A stretch of 64,000 bases of DNA from Candidatus Roizmanbacteria bacterium RIFCSPLOWO2_01_FULL_40_13 (GCA_001789745.1 MGAN01000018.1:35002-99001), one strand, 5' to 3'; counted from the first letter of the stretch, positions 16,660 through 25,955 are shown. Made by a program: numbers and translations. Notes: generated by a model from the letters alone, not told the origin.

Positions 16660-17553
16660 CTTAAATCACTCCTCCAAATTTTATCTTATAATATGTAAAA
16701 AATAGGCCGTTATTAACGGAGAATAATAATCAAACAATTAAGCAGTGAATTGGAAAATAAATATTTATTTATTAGAAATTTAGGTTTATTGGAAATTAGA
16801 AATTTTATGATACTCCTCTTCCGTCAGGCAGGCTTTACGTCGTAAAAGATACAATTTACGACGTTTTATGTATTCCTCCCCCTGGTTTGTTTCCCATATA
16901 ATTTAGCTGTCTTGACGGATTTACTGATTATGGAATAATTGATTAGACTCTTAAAAGAGAAGCATGCTTTTATTCCTTGTCAATTATCGCGCAAATAACC
17001 CTTCTCTTGTTTCAAATAATTTTACGGGTATCTTGACTGCTATAAAACACAAGAGAGGGGTTAAAATTGGCAGAATACTGCTATTTTTAAATAGAATTTT
17101 TAGCCTATTACAATACTATAAATTGCCACTTTCGAGGCTAAACAACCAGGTTCTGTGTAATTTCTTTTTCCTCCCCAGGAGATGTGAATGCATTCCGATA
17201 AAGTCGGATTTAGAGCGTTATATTAACCCAAAGTTAAATTATTGAGGCTGATTTTTTGGATTCTTTGCTCGGGTATCTATGTGCCATTTGGAGCATGATA
17301 ACAGCCTAAATCGCTAATTTTTTACTATTTGGAGCGTATCAATAGTCCAATATTTTAATATCATGCCTGAATTAGGATGGGACTCCTGCCAAACTGGGAT
17401 AGTCAACTTAGAGCATAATAGTAGTCTAAATATTTTTTTTAGCCTCAAATATTTGTGGTTATTCACAATTTATAACCCTATAATATTAAAGAGGTTTAAA
17501 TTATTATAGGATATATCCTTCACGTCCGTAAAAGTCAAACCCTCCCCTGTTCT
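16660..17553. other. Long intergenic stretch with degenerate repeats
   Basis: No convincing gene. It contains a CCGTTATTAACGG palindrome (about 16711), a larger palindrome ACGTCGTAAAAG/TTTACGACGT (about 16837-16874), and three degenerate copies of TTGGAGCATGATAACAGCC (about 17286, 17335, 17410) related to the R element. An open frame at 16964-17245 has no protein-like features. Confidence 0.5.
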
Positions 17554-18372
17554 CTACCACCTTAATGCGAGCAAAGTGATAAAAACAACTACTATCCATA
17601 CGGATATAAATTCTCGCAAAGTCTCTTTAAATAATCTTTGGTCCAAATAATTATAGACAAAACCCGTCAGGCTATAGTAGGAAGAGGCTAAGAATAAGGC
17701 AAAGATTGTGGATTTAACAGGTACGAAAGAACCGACCAAAGTGATTTCTGCCAACGCCAGAGCGATAAACAAAGCGTGAATTACTGTCTTACGGCCGATC
17801 ACCAGGTCTAACTTGACCGACCAAATCAATTGGAAAGCCAACAATAATACTAATAAAAAAACTATCACGACATTTATAAAAAAGTTGAATCGAAATGAAA
17901 AAAGGGCGTTGCTAAATAAAAATATAACTATGGTTTGCAAGAAAAAGTTGATAGAGAAAGCCGCTCGATATAATTGAAGACTCTTCTCTACCCCGACATT
18001 AAAAATATTTGCCGACAGAAGGACAGCGTAAATTGAAATTAAATAAAAAATAATTAAAGGCAGCCTCGTCAACCATCTGATTGGAAATAGAAAATAAAAC
18101 AGATAAAAAGAGACCGTCAGAATTATCGGCATGATAAACAAAGTCAACCACTCGATCTTTTCAATCCCCTCAAGTATGGAAAAATAAGTAACAAAGTAAC
18201 CAAGCATTATAAAGACGGCAATAAAAATTAAGGCTTTTTCGAAGAGGAAAAAAGTGGAGAGAAAAAGTACAGCGCCCAAAACGAGAGCGCTTGCGACGAA
18301 TCTAACTCTTTTCTCGATCTTGATGACTTTTTTTTCAAAAACTTTTTTTATCTGTATAAAAAAGCTTTTCAT
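17554..18372 (-). CDS. Multi-pass membrane protein, unknown function
   Basis: A 272-residue protein with a basic N-terminus (KKVFEKKVIKIEKRVR) and about eight hydrophobic helices between residues 25 and 270. I recognise no family and no catalytic motif. The start lies 3 bp downstream of the stop of yebC, so the two genes are probably one transcript, though unrelated in function as far as can be seen. Confidence 0.7.
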   Translation of the reverse strand: MKSFFIQIKKVFEKKVIKIEKRVRFVASALVLGAVLFLSTFFLFEKALIFIAVFIMLGYFVTYFSILEGIEKIEWLTLFIMPIILTVSFYLFYFLFPIRWLTRLPLIIFYLISIYAVLLSANIFNVGVEKSLQLYRAAFSINFFLQTIVIFLFSNALFSFRFNFFINVVIVFLLVLLLAFQLIWSVKLDLVIGRKTVIHALFIALALAEITLVGSFVPVKSTIFALFLASSYYSLTGFVYNYLDQRLFKETLREFISVWIVVVFITLLALRW

Positions 18373-18375
18373 TAG

Positions 18376-19089
18376 TTAATAATTAGCAAATACTTTTTGT
18401 ACATCATCCAGGTCTTCCAGCGCTTCCAATAACTCCTGTATTTTTCTGCCGGTTGCCTCATCTTCGACTTTGATTAATGAATTTGGTTTATAGACCACTT
18501 CCGTATTTTCCAACTTTAATCTTTTTAAAAACTCGCTGTCCTGTCCCAGAAGCTCAAATGGGAAATATACAGTGTAGTGCTCGTCTGTCTTATCTATGTC
18601 AAATGCTTCTATCTTATCCGCTAAAGCAAAAATTTCTTCTTCGCTAATGTCCTTGACATTGAAAGTCGCAGCTGTACACTTTTTGAATAAATACATCACC
18701 GATCTTTGATTGCCTAACTTTCCGGCAAATTTATCCAGAATTCTTCTGATTTCACTTAAAGCTCTGTTAATATTATCTGTTGTGACTAATATGACTATCG
18801 AGGTGCCGCCTGGACCAAAGGCTTCATAGATTATTTCTTTTAAACTGGATCTGTCAGGCCCGCTGGCTTTTAGGATAGCTCTCTCTATATTTTGTTTGGG
18901 TAAATTATAGGATTTGGCTTTTTCTATGGCCAATCTTAGCTTAACATTTTTTTCAGGATCCGTGATATTTCCGCCTTCAATTACAGAAAAAGTTATCTGA
19001 CGGGCCAACTTGGAGAATATATTGCCCTTGACTTTATCCTTGGCCTGTTTTTCCCTTTTGATTTTTGACCATTTGGAATGACCGGACAT
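18376..19089 (-). CDS. yebC: YebC/PmpR family protein
   Basis: A conserved bacterial protein annotated as a transcriptional regulator and linked in recent work to translation of proline-rich stretches. The hallmark start MSGHSKWSKIKREKQAKDK is at residues 1-19, followed by LARQITFSVIEGG, YEAFGPGGTSIVILVTTDN and the C-terminal EVVYKPN and LEDLDDVQKVFAN motifs. At 237 residues it has the usual length. I chose the ATG at 19089; the longer open frame only translates a GATACGAAT repeat. Confidence 0.95.
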   Translation of the reverse strand: MSGHSKWSKIKREKQAKDKVKGNIFSKLARQITFSVIEGGNITDPEKNVKLRLAIEKAKSYNLPKQNIERAILKASGPDRSSLKEIIYEAFGPGGTSIVILVTTDNINRALSEIRRILDKFAGKLGNQRSVMYLFKKCTAATFNVKDISEEEIFALADKIEAFDIDKTDEHYTVYFPFELLGQDSEFLKRLKLENTEVVYKPNSLIKVEDEATGRKIQELLEALEDLDDVQKVFANY

Positions 19090-19097
19090 AAATATGT

Positions 19098-19206
19098 GAT
19101 ACGAATCAACTAATGAATGCGAGCGTTGCGAATATGCTAATTCAGATTGTAAAGTCAGTATTAGTATATTCGTATCATTAGTATAAAGATTCGCAGCATT
19201 CGTATC
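19098..19206. mobile_element. GATACGAAT inverted-pair element without a gene
   Basis: Two GATACGAAT units face each other: GATACGAATCAACTAATG at the left and ATTCGTATC at the right end, each followed inward by a GCTAAT/ACTAAT block. It lies directly before yebC. This is the gene-less counterpart of the unit around the GxxExxY gene at 48.3 kb. Confidence 0.7.
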
Positions 19207-19284
19207 ATATAGTGCATTTATTATACTTGACATTACCCGTAATTTACATATACTTGAAACCTGATATTATTTAACCATTACACT

Positions 19285-20073
19285 ATGGATCATACCGAAC
19301 AGTTAGAAAATGAGTCTGTAGACGCAGCGGTTAACTTTGACTGGCTTTCGGCAATTGAAGCAAATAAAAAAATATTAAAAATCGATAGCAAAAATCTGTC
19401 TGCTTGTTTACGGCTCGGTTTTGCCTTTACCCAAATTCAGGATTTTATCAAAGCCGTTAAATATTATCGTAAGGCTTTAAGAATTCAACCGAGCAACAAT
19501 ATTGCCAAAGAGAATCTGGAAAGACTTAATGTCCTGCAAAGTAAATCAGCTAAAAACAAAAAAAAACAACCCGTAAATCTGGATCCCGATCTATTTTTAG
19601 AATCACCCGGCAGGACAAAGAGTATATCATTAGTCAATATCGGACAGAAAAATATCCTGGCCAATCTCAATACCGGTCAGGAGGTATTCTTTCGCGTCAA
19701 AGCAAGAAAAATCGAAGTTAGAACCAAAGAAAACGAATATATCGGCAACCTTCCAGATGACCTCTCCAGACGCTTATTGGTATTCCTAAAAGCTAAAAGC
19801 AAGTATAAGGTATATATTAAAGAGGCAAACTTGAGCAAAGTCACAGTATTTATTCACGAAGAAAAAAAAGGCAAAAAAGTGGATCAGTATTTATCTTTTC
19901 CGCAAAATATTCAAGCGCAGATCGGACAAATGATAAATGACGGCGAGGAAGAAGAAGATACGGCAGAGGTGGAAACAGAAGCAGACCTGGAAAAACTGGC
20001 AGAATCCCTGACTTCAGAGGAAAAAGAATATCTTCCCTACAAACCGGAGGAAGAGGATGAAGAGGAAGAATAG
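19285..20073 (+). CDS. TPR protein with a C-terminal small beta domain and acidic tail
   Basis: Probably a scaffold protein. Two tetratricopeptide-like repeats span about 15-85 (AAVNFDWLSAIEANKKIL; FIKAVKYYRKALRIQPSN). A globular segment at about 120-195 (VKARKIEVRTKENEYIGNLP, then DLSRRLLVF) looks like a small beta domain that I cannot name. The end is strongly acidic (EEEDEEEE), and this GAGGAAGA-rich tract is read on the other strand as the serine tail of the next gene. No catalytic motif. Confidence 0.75.
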   Translation: MDHTEQLENESVDAAVNFDWLSAIEANKKILKIDSKNLSACLRLGFAFTQIQDFIKAVKYYRKALRIQPSNNIAKENLERLNVLQSKSAKNKKKQPVNLDPDLFLESPGRTKSISLVNIGQKNILANLNTGQEVFFRVKARKIEVRTKENEYIGNLPDDLSRRLLVFLKAKSKYKVYIKEANLSKVTVFIHEEKKGKKVDQYLSFPQNIQAQIGQMINDGEEEEDTAEVETEADLEKLAESLTSEEKEYLPYKPEEEDEEEE

Positions 20074-20228
20074 TGTTTTATTTTTTCCTTAAAAAACATT
20101 ATAGTTCCGCTTACTTTATTAATTTTAAATAGCTGCCTTACTTCTTTGGGAACAGTAAAATCCTTCATCGAACCAAGAGCAAGGATAAATGACAAAACTA
20201 GAATTATGATCAGTATTACGAAAAGCAT
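20037..20228 (-). CDS. Small membrane protein with polyserine tail
   Basis: 63 residues: one hydrophobic helix (about 1-19), a VPKEVRQLFKINKVSGTIMFFK segment that looks conserved in style, and a C-terminal run of eight serines. The start ATG at 20228 is 24 bp after the upstream LytR_C-like gene stop, so the two are probably an operon. The last 37 bp overlap the TPR gene end on the opposite strand. Function unknown. Confidence 0.6.
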   Translation of the reverse strand: MLFVILIIILVLSFILALGSMKDFTVPKEVRQLFKINKVSGTIMFFKEKIKHYSSSSSSSSGL

Positions 20229-20251
20229 AGATGAATTCAAAATTATGACTT

Positions 20252-21184
20252 TTATTCGACCTCCCACTTCTCCTCTACTTCTCCCAGTTTTAATATTATA
20301 TCGTATGCTTGGGTTTCTCCGATAGATAACCGGCAACGCAAAAACCGGCTGATTGCCAGCGCAGTTTGACTAAAGTCCCGATCGTCTTCAACTACTTCAC
20401 ATTTTTTGTTTGTCAGGCTTTCTTGGTTCAAGTCTACTACTCTTATCCCTTCGCCTTCCAAAATCTGACTAATAATTTGGGCGGTTAGATAGCTCTTTGT
20501 ATACACTATTTGAACATTTTGTTTTTCTTTTCTATAGGATTCTTGGTAAAAAAGGCCTTGATATGACTTATAAAAATCGCCCGGTAAAAATATTGCTCTA
20601 TTGCCTTGATTATTAATCGGAATTTTGTCTGTTAGCTTAAATTTGCTTTTGGTTTTTCCTAAAAATTGGCTGTAAATATAAAGTCGGTCAAGCAAACCGG
20701 CATTGCTTTTCGCAAAAAAAATTTCGCTAAACCGGGGTAAATAAAATTCGCGTCTGGTTTTTCCAAATTCGACTTGAGTTTGATCCAATCCTGTATCGGG
20801 ATAAAAAAAATAATCTAAAAAACTCGAGGTCATAAAAGAATAGGTTTTTCCCAAAAGGTCAGGGTCCTTTTCCAAACCAGCCAATTTTGCCAGAGCTCCT
20901 AGCCGGTATCTGCCATATCCGCCCGGGACAATAATCTCCAAATCCGGATAAAAAGAAATAAAGTAATTTATATTATCTGATAAACCCAGCGAATAAAAAA
21001 ACATCTGCTGGTTGTGGATAACAAGATTAATTCTATCTTTTTTCTGGAAAAAAGCAGAATTCCTCAATTTAAAAACTAAAAGATAAAAACCGATAACGAG
21101 AAAAAAAATTAATAGCCACCCCTTCAATCTCCTCCTTAACAAGGAGGGGAAATAGGGTGGTTTATTTTTTTGAATTTTTATCAT
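20252..21184 (-). CDS. Membrane-anchored protein with LytR_C-like C-terminal domain
   Basis: 310 residues: short cytoplasmic N-terminus, one helix (about 24-42), then an extracytoplasmic region. Residues 220-300 (NVQIVYTKSYLTAQIISQILEGEGIRVVDLN, later TALAISRFLRCRL) resemble the LytR_C fold that follows LytR-CpsA-Psr domains; the phosphotransferase domain itself is not recognisable. The first 22 residues (PPYFPSLLRRRLKG) are encoded by an AAGGAGG-type inverted repeat, so the original start may be nearer the membrane helix. A role in wall-polymer attachment is inference. Confidence 0.6.
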   Translation of the reverse strand: MIKIQKNKPPYFPSLLRRRLKGWLLIFFLVIGFYLLVFKLRNSAFFQKKDRINLVIHNQQMFFYSLGLSDNINYFISFYPDLEIIVPGGYGRYRLGALAKLAGLEKDPDLLGKTYSFMTSSFLDYFFYPDTGLDQTQVEFGKTRREFYLPRFSEIFFAKSNAGLLDRLYIYSQFLGKTKSKFKLTDKIPINNQGNRAIFLPGDFYKSYQGLFYQESYRKEKQNVQIVYTKSYLTAQIISQILEGEGIRVVDLNQESLTNKKCEVVEDDRDFSQTALAISRFLRCRLSIGETQAYDIILKLGEVEEKWEVE

Positions 21185-21229
21185 TTGAATTTTGATATTG
21201 TTTCGAATTTAGGATTTAGAATTTCGAGT

Positions 21230-22954
21230 TTAAATCATTCCGTGTTCTATCTTCAACCGCTTTATCTTTCTGGCAATCTCTTCTCTATCCAAACCCTTCC
21301 AGAGCAATACGCGCCTGATGATAGACAAAGATGCTTCAAATTCCGGCTGAACCACTACCTCCGCACCCAAATCCTTTATCCTGTGGCGATCCTCATCGCG
21401 GTGTACCCGCGACAGGATCACTAGCTTGGAATTTAATTTTTTACCGTTAAAAATTATTGTCTCCTGCGAATAGATATTGGGAACGGCAGAGACAAGTATG
21501 CTTGCCCGGTCACATTCGGCATAATCAAGAACATCTATCTCCGTTGGATCTCCATAGATTATGTTAACTCCTTCTTTTTTGGCCTTTTCAACCACATGCA
21601 GGTTATAATCCAGGGCGATAAAGGGAATGTTAGCCAAAGTCAAAGCCCGGCCTATATAGCTGCCGATTCTACCGTAGCCGCAGATCACCACATGATTTTT
21701 CAGGGCCAAAACATCAATATTCGGAGTTTCACGGTCTAAATTATAAGCGATGAAATTTTCAAGAAAGCTAAGTCTTTTTTTGATAAACTTACGGATTTGC
21801 GCATAGATTTTATCATTGCTTCTGATGACAAAAGGGGTTGCCAACAGAGTCAGTAAAACCACTCCTAAGGCAAAATGAAAGGAATCACTGCGAACCGACC
21901 GGTTCCTTTCGGCCTGTAAAAGAATAATGAAAGCATATTCGCCTATTTGGAATAAATATGCGGCCAAAGCAAAGGCAATGCGCGTATGAAAACGAAAAAA
22001 AAGATAGATTGCCAACAATACGGTTGCCTTAAGCAAAATCACTGCCAAAACAAATCCCAGTATCGGTATTATATGTCCGATAACAAACCCCGGATCAATT
22101 GTCAGACCAAGATAGACGAAAAAAACAACCGCCAGAAGATCACGAAAGGGGCGAATTTGTGAAAAGATATGATGATGCTCAAACGTCTGGCCGAGAAGAA
22201 TACCCGCAATAAAAGCCGCCAATAGAATGGATATGTCAAATAAAGAAAAAAATGAGAGCGTGAGCAATATAAAGACAATTACAAAAAGATTAAATACTTC
22301 CCGAGAGGTCTTTGCAATACGGTTAAAGAGCCAAGGAACAAGTTTATGTCCCACATAATAAACCAAGGTCAAAACCAGCACGGCCTTGAGCGAATTTACC
22401 AGCACGTTCTGTAATAGATTGACAAAACTGCCGGCTTGTCCGAATGATGACAAAATAATAATTACCGGTATAAATGCCAGATCTTGAAAAATCAGAATAC
22501 CTATCGCCAATCCTCCCAACAATGAGCTCTCCTCTCCTCTCTCCTGAATTATTTTAGCAACCACCGCAGTCGAAGATAAGGCAAAAGCAAATCCGAAAAT
22601 AATTGCTTCCAAACTGTTAAACCCAAACAAAAGCGATAAAAGGTATATTAAAATCGCGCTGATCATCAGCTGTATAAATCCGCCCCACAAAACGAATCTG
22701 CCAAAGCGTTTAATGATGGTAAAGTTTGTCTCCAGTCCCAAAGTGAAAACCAGCAATACCAACCCTGCAATCGAAAAATTATTTATGAACTCCTTGGGCA
22801 AAGATTTGCTAAAAAATAAATGCAGTAAAATTCCGCCCAGGATGTAGCCGATGACGGGTGAGATCTTATATTTGGAAGCTAACAATCCGCCGGCTAAAGG
22901 AAAAAGCAAAAAAACCAGCGCTCCCAAAAGCAAATTAAAGGGAATTTCGGACAT
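21230..22954 (-). CDS. Monovalent cation:proton antiporter with TrkA-N domain (CPA2, KefB-like)
   Basis: Exchanges K+ or Na+ for protons under nucleotide control. About twelve helices span 1-390, with LVFTLGLETNF near 68-78, FGFAFALSSTAVVAKI near 120-135 and the inner EYAFIILLQ segment typical of CPA2 carriers. A cytoplasmic Rossmann domain from about 415 has VVICGYGRIGSYIGRAL and the IALDYN acidic end of strand 2. At 574 residues it has normal length. The start lies 7 bp after a TATACT -10 box contributed by a T2 element tail. Confidence 0.92.
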   Translation of the reverse strand: MSEIPFNLLLGALVFLLFPLAGGLLASKYKISPVIGYILGGILLHLFFSKSLPKEFINNFSIAGLVLLVFTLGLETNFTIIKRFGRFVLWGGFIQLMISAILIYLLSLLFGFNSLEAIIFGFAFALSSTAVVAKIIQERGEESSLLGGLAIGILIFQDLAFIPVIIILSSFGQAGSFVNLLQNVLVNSLKAVLVLTLVYYVGHKLVPWLFNRIAKTSREVFNLFVIVFILLTLSFFSLFDISILLAAFIAGILLGQTFEHHHIFSQIRPFRDLLAVVFFVYLGLTIDPGFVIGHIIPILGFVLAVILLKATVLLAIYLFFRFHTRIAFALAAYLFQIGEYAFIILLQAERNRSVRSDSFHFALGVVLLTLLATPFVIRSNDKIYAQIRKFIKKRLSFLENFIAYNLDRETPNIDVLALKNHVVICGYGRIGSYIGRALTLANIPFIALDYNLHVVEKAKKEGVNIIYGDPTEIDVLDYAECDRASILVSAVPNIYSQETIIFNGKKLNSKLVILSRVHRDEDRHRIKDLGAEVVVQPEFEASLSIIRRVLLWKGLDREEIARKIKRLKIEHGMI

Positions 22955-22961
22955 ACATCAG

Positions 22962-22989
22962 AGTATATACTTCGTAACTTAAGGTTTGC
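22962..22989 (-). promoter_or_regulatory. Promoter of the antiporter gene formed by the T2 element tail
   Basis: On the minus strand TTGCAA, an 18-base spacer, then TATACT, followed by seven bases and the ATG at 22954. All of the -35 and part of the -10 belong to the T2 element. Confidence 0.6.
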
Positions 22990-23046
22990 AAATGAGTTAC
23001 TCAGTATATACCCCGCTAATTTGATTTTTGTTTCGAGGTTCGCGAT
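22966..23046 (-). repeat. T2 element, degenerate copy
   Basis: On the minus strand it ends TTACGAAGTATA after ACTGAGTAACTCATTTGCAA. The left arm (about 23012-23046) is diverged. It is adjoined head-to-tail by a T1 copy. Confidence 0.65.
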
Positions 23047-23149
23047 TATACTTCTATTAATTGAGATTGCAATCAGTATATACCCCTCTAAGTTGATTTG
23101 ATAAGATATTTTTAGTTGAAAATTTGCAAAATCAACTAAGATGGGTATA
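23047..23149 (-). repeat. T1 element
   Basis: Full copy on the minus strand: TATACCCATCTTAGTTG start, GGGGTATATACTGATTGC, and end AGAAGTATA. In tandem with the T2 copy before the antiporter gene. Confidence 0.8.
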
Positions 23150-23165
23150 GATATTCAAGTTTGTT

Positions 23166-23531
23166 TTATTTACGCAGTATCCGTTCACACTCCACGTCAT
23201 AGCGGGCTTCAGGCAGAATTTTCAGTCGCGTTAACGGAATAAGCAGTCCGCAACGCTCACAATATCCGTATTTCCCCTTTCTCATCTTTTCCAAGGCAAT
23301 ATTTACATCGGTGAGTTTCCTTCGCAGATCTTTAATTTCGGCTTCAATGGTCTCGTGTCCGACCTGTTCGCGTACATCCGTGTCAACCGCGGCATTATCT
23401 ATAGCATGATCCGGATCCGCAAAAGGATCATTCTTTTTTAACTCATCGATTTGCTCATTGAGTTTTTTTGCCTCTTTTACCAAATGCTCCTGAAATTTTT
23501 TTTGTAATTTTTTTGTAAGTCCGCTTGCCAT
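23166..23531 (-). CDS. TraR/DksA-type zinc-finger protein
   Basis: Probable RNA-polymerase secondary-channel regulator of the DksA/TraR group. In 121 residues a coiled-coil (about 5-85, with DPFADPDHAIDNAAVDTDVREQVGHET) precedes a C-terminal zinc-finger-like module. C91-ER-C94 is intact, but the second pair is reduced: the first position is D112 and only C115 remains (ARYDVECERI). Zinc binding may be weakened. The first 77 bases overlap the 3' end of lgt in another frame, so expression is probably coupled. Confidence 0.88.
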   Translation of the reverse strand: MASGLTKKLQKKFQEHLVKEAKKLNEQIDELKKNDPFADPDHAIDNAAVDTDVREQVGHETIEAEIKDLRRKLTDVNIALEKMRKGKYGYCERCGLLIPLTRLKILPEARYDVECERILRK

Positions 23532-24306
23532 AAGTCAGTAAATAATCCCTAAAATAATAAAAGAAATAAAGCGATAATGTCAAGAGCAATATGCTGCTGA
23601 CAATAAAATTAAAACTTAACTTCAGCTTATCTTCTGTGTACGGAATTAAGTATAATCGGCTTACCTTAAGCCTGTCAAATATACTATAAATTAAGGCAAA
23701 ATACCAACCAAAGAAATAAAAGACAAAACCGTTGGGTAATTTCTCTTTCCTTACTTCAAAGATAAATCTATAAGACAAATAGGCCCCAAGTAAGAAAAAC
23801 ATCGATTCGTAAAGCGCGGTTAAGTGTCGCAGACCGTCGTAGCCGATGTATTTCACCGACAAAAAAAAATTAGTTTTTGCAGCCACCTCCGATCCGGAGA
23901 AAAAGCTCCCTAATTTTCCAAATACCAAAGAGACAAATAGCGGAGTGATAAAATAATCGGCAATTTGTCTGAATTTAATCTTGTTGAAGCCGCAATAGAA
24001 ATATAGGCTCAAAAATCCGCCGAATATTGCTCCATAAAGCGATAAACCCGGATAGCCGTTGATGAGAATGAATTTGAGCAGATCGAATCCGAATTTATCA
24101 AAATTAAGAATGACAAATACCGCTCGACTCACAAATAACCCGCCGGCCAATGATAAAAATAACCCATCAAATATTTCCTCTTCTTTTTGCGAAGTCAATC
24201 TGATATTTCGCCATAAGATAAATCCCCCCCAAAAGAAAGCCAAAACCAAAAAAACGCCAAAAGTGTAAATCTTGATAAACTTGAGATTAAGTAAAACCGG
24301 CAACAT
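23455..24306 (-). CDS. lgt: Prolipoprotein diacylglyceryl transferase
   Basis: Transfers diacylglycerol from phosphatidylglycerol to the lipobox Cys of lipoproteins. About seven helices in 283 residues. GYPGLSLYGAIFGGFLSLYFY near 84-104 corresponds to the family GGLSFHGG region, FGKLGSFFSG near 130-139 to the GRxGNF loop, and HLTALYESM near 161-169 to the HPTQLYE motif. Several signature residues differ from the consensus, as in distant homologues. A lipoprotein with a proper lipobox is at 51652. It overlaps the TraR/DksA gene by 77 bp. Confidence 0.82.
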   Translation of the reverse strand: MLPVLLNLKFIKIYTFGVFLVLAFFWGGFILWRNIRLTSQKEEEIFDGLFLSLAGGLFVSRAVFVILNFDKFGFDLLKFILINGYPGLSLYGAIFGGFLSLYFYCGFNKIKFRQIADYFITPLFVSLVFGKLGSFFSGSEVAAKTNFFLSVKYIGYDGLRHLTALYESMFFLLGAYLSYRFIFEVRKEKLPNGFVFYFFGWYFALIYSIFDRLKVSRLYLIPYTEDKLKLSFNFIVSSILLLTLSLYFFYYFRDYLLTYGKRTYKKITKKISGAFGKRGKKTQ

Positions 24307-24355
24307 GATTGTATGTTATTCTGATAAGCCAGGTACTCATTTTGTACCCGGCACA

Positions 24356-25921
24356 TTATAACTCATAAATCGTAAAATAATCTAATTTTTTCATTTTGAA
24401 AGCTTGTTTTAAACTTAACTTAAGATAATCTTTAATTTCTTTATTATAATCATTATCCACTACAATGTTTCTGAATCCCGCCACTTCTTCAAAAGTTAAA
24501 TTCATAAATTCCTTTCGGTTAAAAATCAGCATATCTTGCTGTGTCATAAACTTAATTTCTTTTGCTTTGTCAGGATTTTGAGCCAAGTAATAGAATGTTG
24601 TCACCGGGTGAATTGCTACTTTATTAAATTGTTTAGACGATATAAATGCTACATTATCGCTGATATTGTTTTTAAATTCTCTGTTTATAATCGCCAATTC
24701 ACCCAATGAAGGAATAAATGACTGATTTTTTACCGCGTTATTATAAAATTCAAAAACACCGAAAAAAATGAGGAAAAGTATTAATAAATACAGTACCGAA
24801 TTAACAACGGAGGTAAATTTTGGTCTAATAATAGAATATAAAAATTTAAAGGGAATACCGGCAAAAATAAAAAAAACTCCTATTCCGTTGACCCAAAATC
24901 TGGGCACATAAAGTTCGAGCAAAACCATCGGTAGAAAAAAAAGGGCAAACCAAATTTGCAGCGGATAATATTTTTTAATATTCAAAAGAGACAAGTAAAA
25001 CCCTCCTAACGCTAAATAAACTATAGGTAAAAGAATTATCGTATCGTTATATGATACAACCATGTCGCTGGTTTCATAAGTCAACTCTTGAAAAAGCTGG
25101 CCGTTAATTGTTAAAAGATTTGCTTCAAGTTTAAGAATGTCCGGTTTAAATGTCTTCATGTCAAACGCGACATTTGCCGATGCGTAGTCTTTCAGTTGTG
25201 GTTCAAGAAGAATATTGTTTATCCATTTGGAAAAGATGATAATGAAAGGTATAAAAAATATTACCAGTAATAAGATTTTTTCTCTGATTTTTAGATCAGT
25301 CTTTAATAGCTGAATTATCAAAAGAAGCATCCCAAGGACAGGAAAAATAAAAGATAATGCATAAGAAAACGTCCCCAAAACAATCCCTAAAGTTGCGGCT
25401 AAGCTAAGAAAAATGTTGCTTTTTTTATTTTTTGTCGAAATCAGCAAAATCATTAAGATAAAAAAATATAAGAACAGATCGGCGTAGGCAGGTTCTAACG
25501 CAATTCTGGTAATTATCAATTTATAAGTGGATAATGAATAAAGAAGCGTAATACAAAAAGAAATTATAGGATTAAAAAAACTCCGCGATAAAAAATAAAA
25601 AGACACTACTGCGAATACGCTAAATAAAGTTAATATTTTCCTTGAAGAATAGAGATCTTTTCCAAAAAGTGTAAATCCAAGCTGATTGATTTTTATTGAA
25701 ACCGGGTAAGATTTCGCCATAGTGGCGTTTAAAGCATATAGTCCTTTTTCCGAAGGTGAAATATCATGCATTGCGAATAAAGAAGTTATTCCCCATGCAA
25801 ATGCATCTCCCTCAAATCCGTTTGGCAGCGCTTCGATTTTATAAAAACGGATTGCCAGTGAAGATATTATTATGATAAATACAAAAATAATTTCTGTTAA
25901 AAATTTTTTGCTTATTTTCAT
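24356..25921 (-). CDS. GT-C membrane glycosyltransferase (GT39/ArnT-like)
   Basis: 521 residues with about eleven helices. After helix 1 the loop FEGDAFAWGITSLF (about 38-51) holds the acidic residues placed as in PMT/ArnT catalytic loops, and KSYPVSIKINQLGFTLFGKDLYSSRKI (about 70-96) is the family segment after it. A polar extracytoplasmic domain (about 410-521) ends the protein. It would use a polyprenyl-phosphate sugar to glycosylate an exported acceptor. Divergent from the genes at 25956 onward. Donor and acceptor unknown. Confidence 0.78.
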   Translation of the reverse strand: MKISKKFLTEIIFVFIIIISSLAIRFYKIEALPNGFEGDAFAWGITSLFAMHDISPSEKGLYALNATMAKSYPVSIKINQLGFTLFGKDLYSSRKILTLFSVFAVVSFYFLSRSFFNPIISFCITLLYSLSTYKLIITRIALEPAYADLFLYFFILMILLISTKNKKSNIFLSLAATLGIVLGTFSYALSFIFPVLGMLLLIIQLLKTDLKIREKILLLVIFFIPFIIIFSKWINNILLEPQLKDYASANVAFDMKTFKPDILKLEANLLTINGQLFQELTYETSDMVVSYNDTIILLPIVYLALGGFYLSLLNIKKYYPLQIWFALFFLPMVLLELYVPRFWVNGIGVFFIFAGIPFKFLYSIIRPKFTSVVNSVLYLLILFLIFFGVFEFYNNAVKNQSFIPSLGELAIINREFKNNISDNVAFISSKQFNKVAIHPVTTFYYLAQNPDKAKEIKFMTQQDMLIFNRKEFMNLTFEEVAGFRNIVVDNDYNKEIKDYLKLSLKQAFKMKKLDYFTIYEL

Positions 25922-25955
25922 ATTGTTAACTTTTATTTAGTATAATTTTTCATCC

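Noticed and set aside
16964-17245. 93-codon open frame
   Set aside because: No start signal, low-complexity composition, lies in degenerate repeat DNA; not protein-like.
18376-19233. Longer yebC reading from 19233
   Set aside because: The extra 48 residues translate GATACGAAT repeats; MSGHSKW is the known start of the family.
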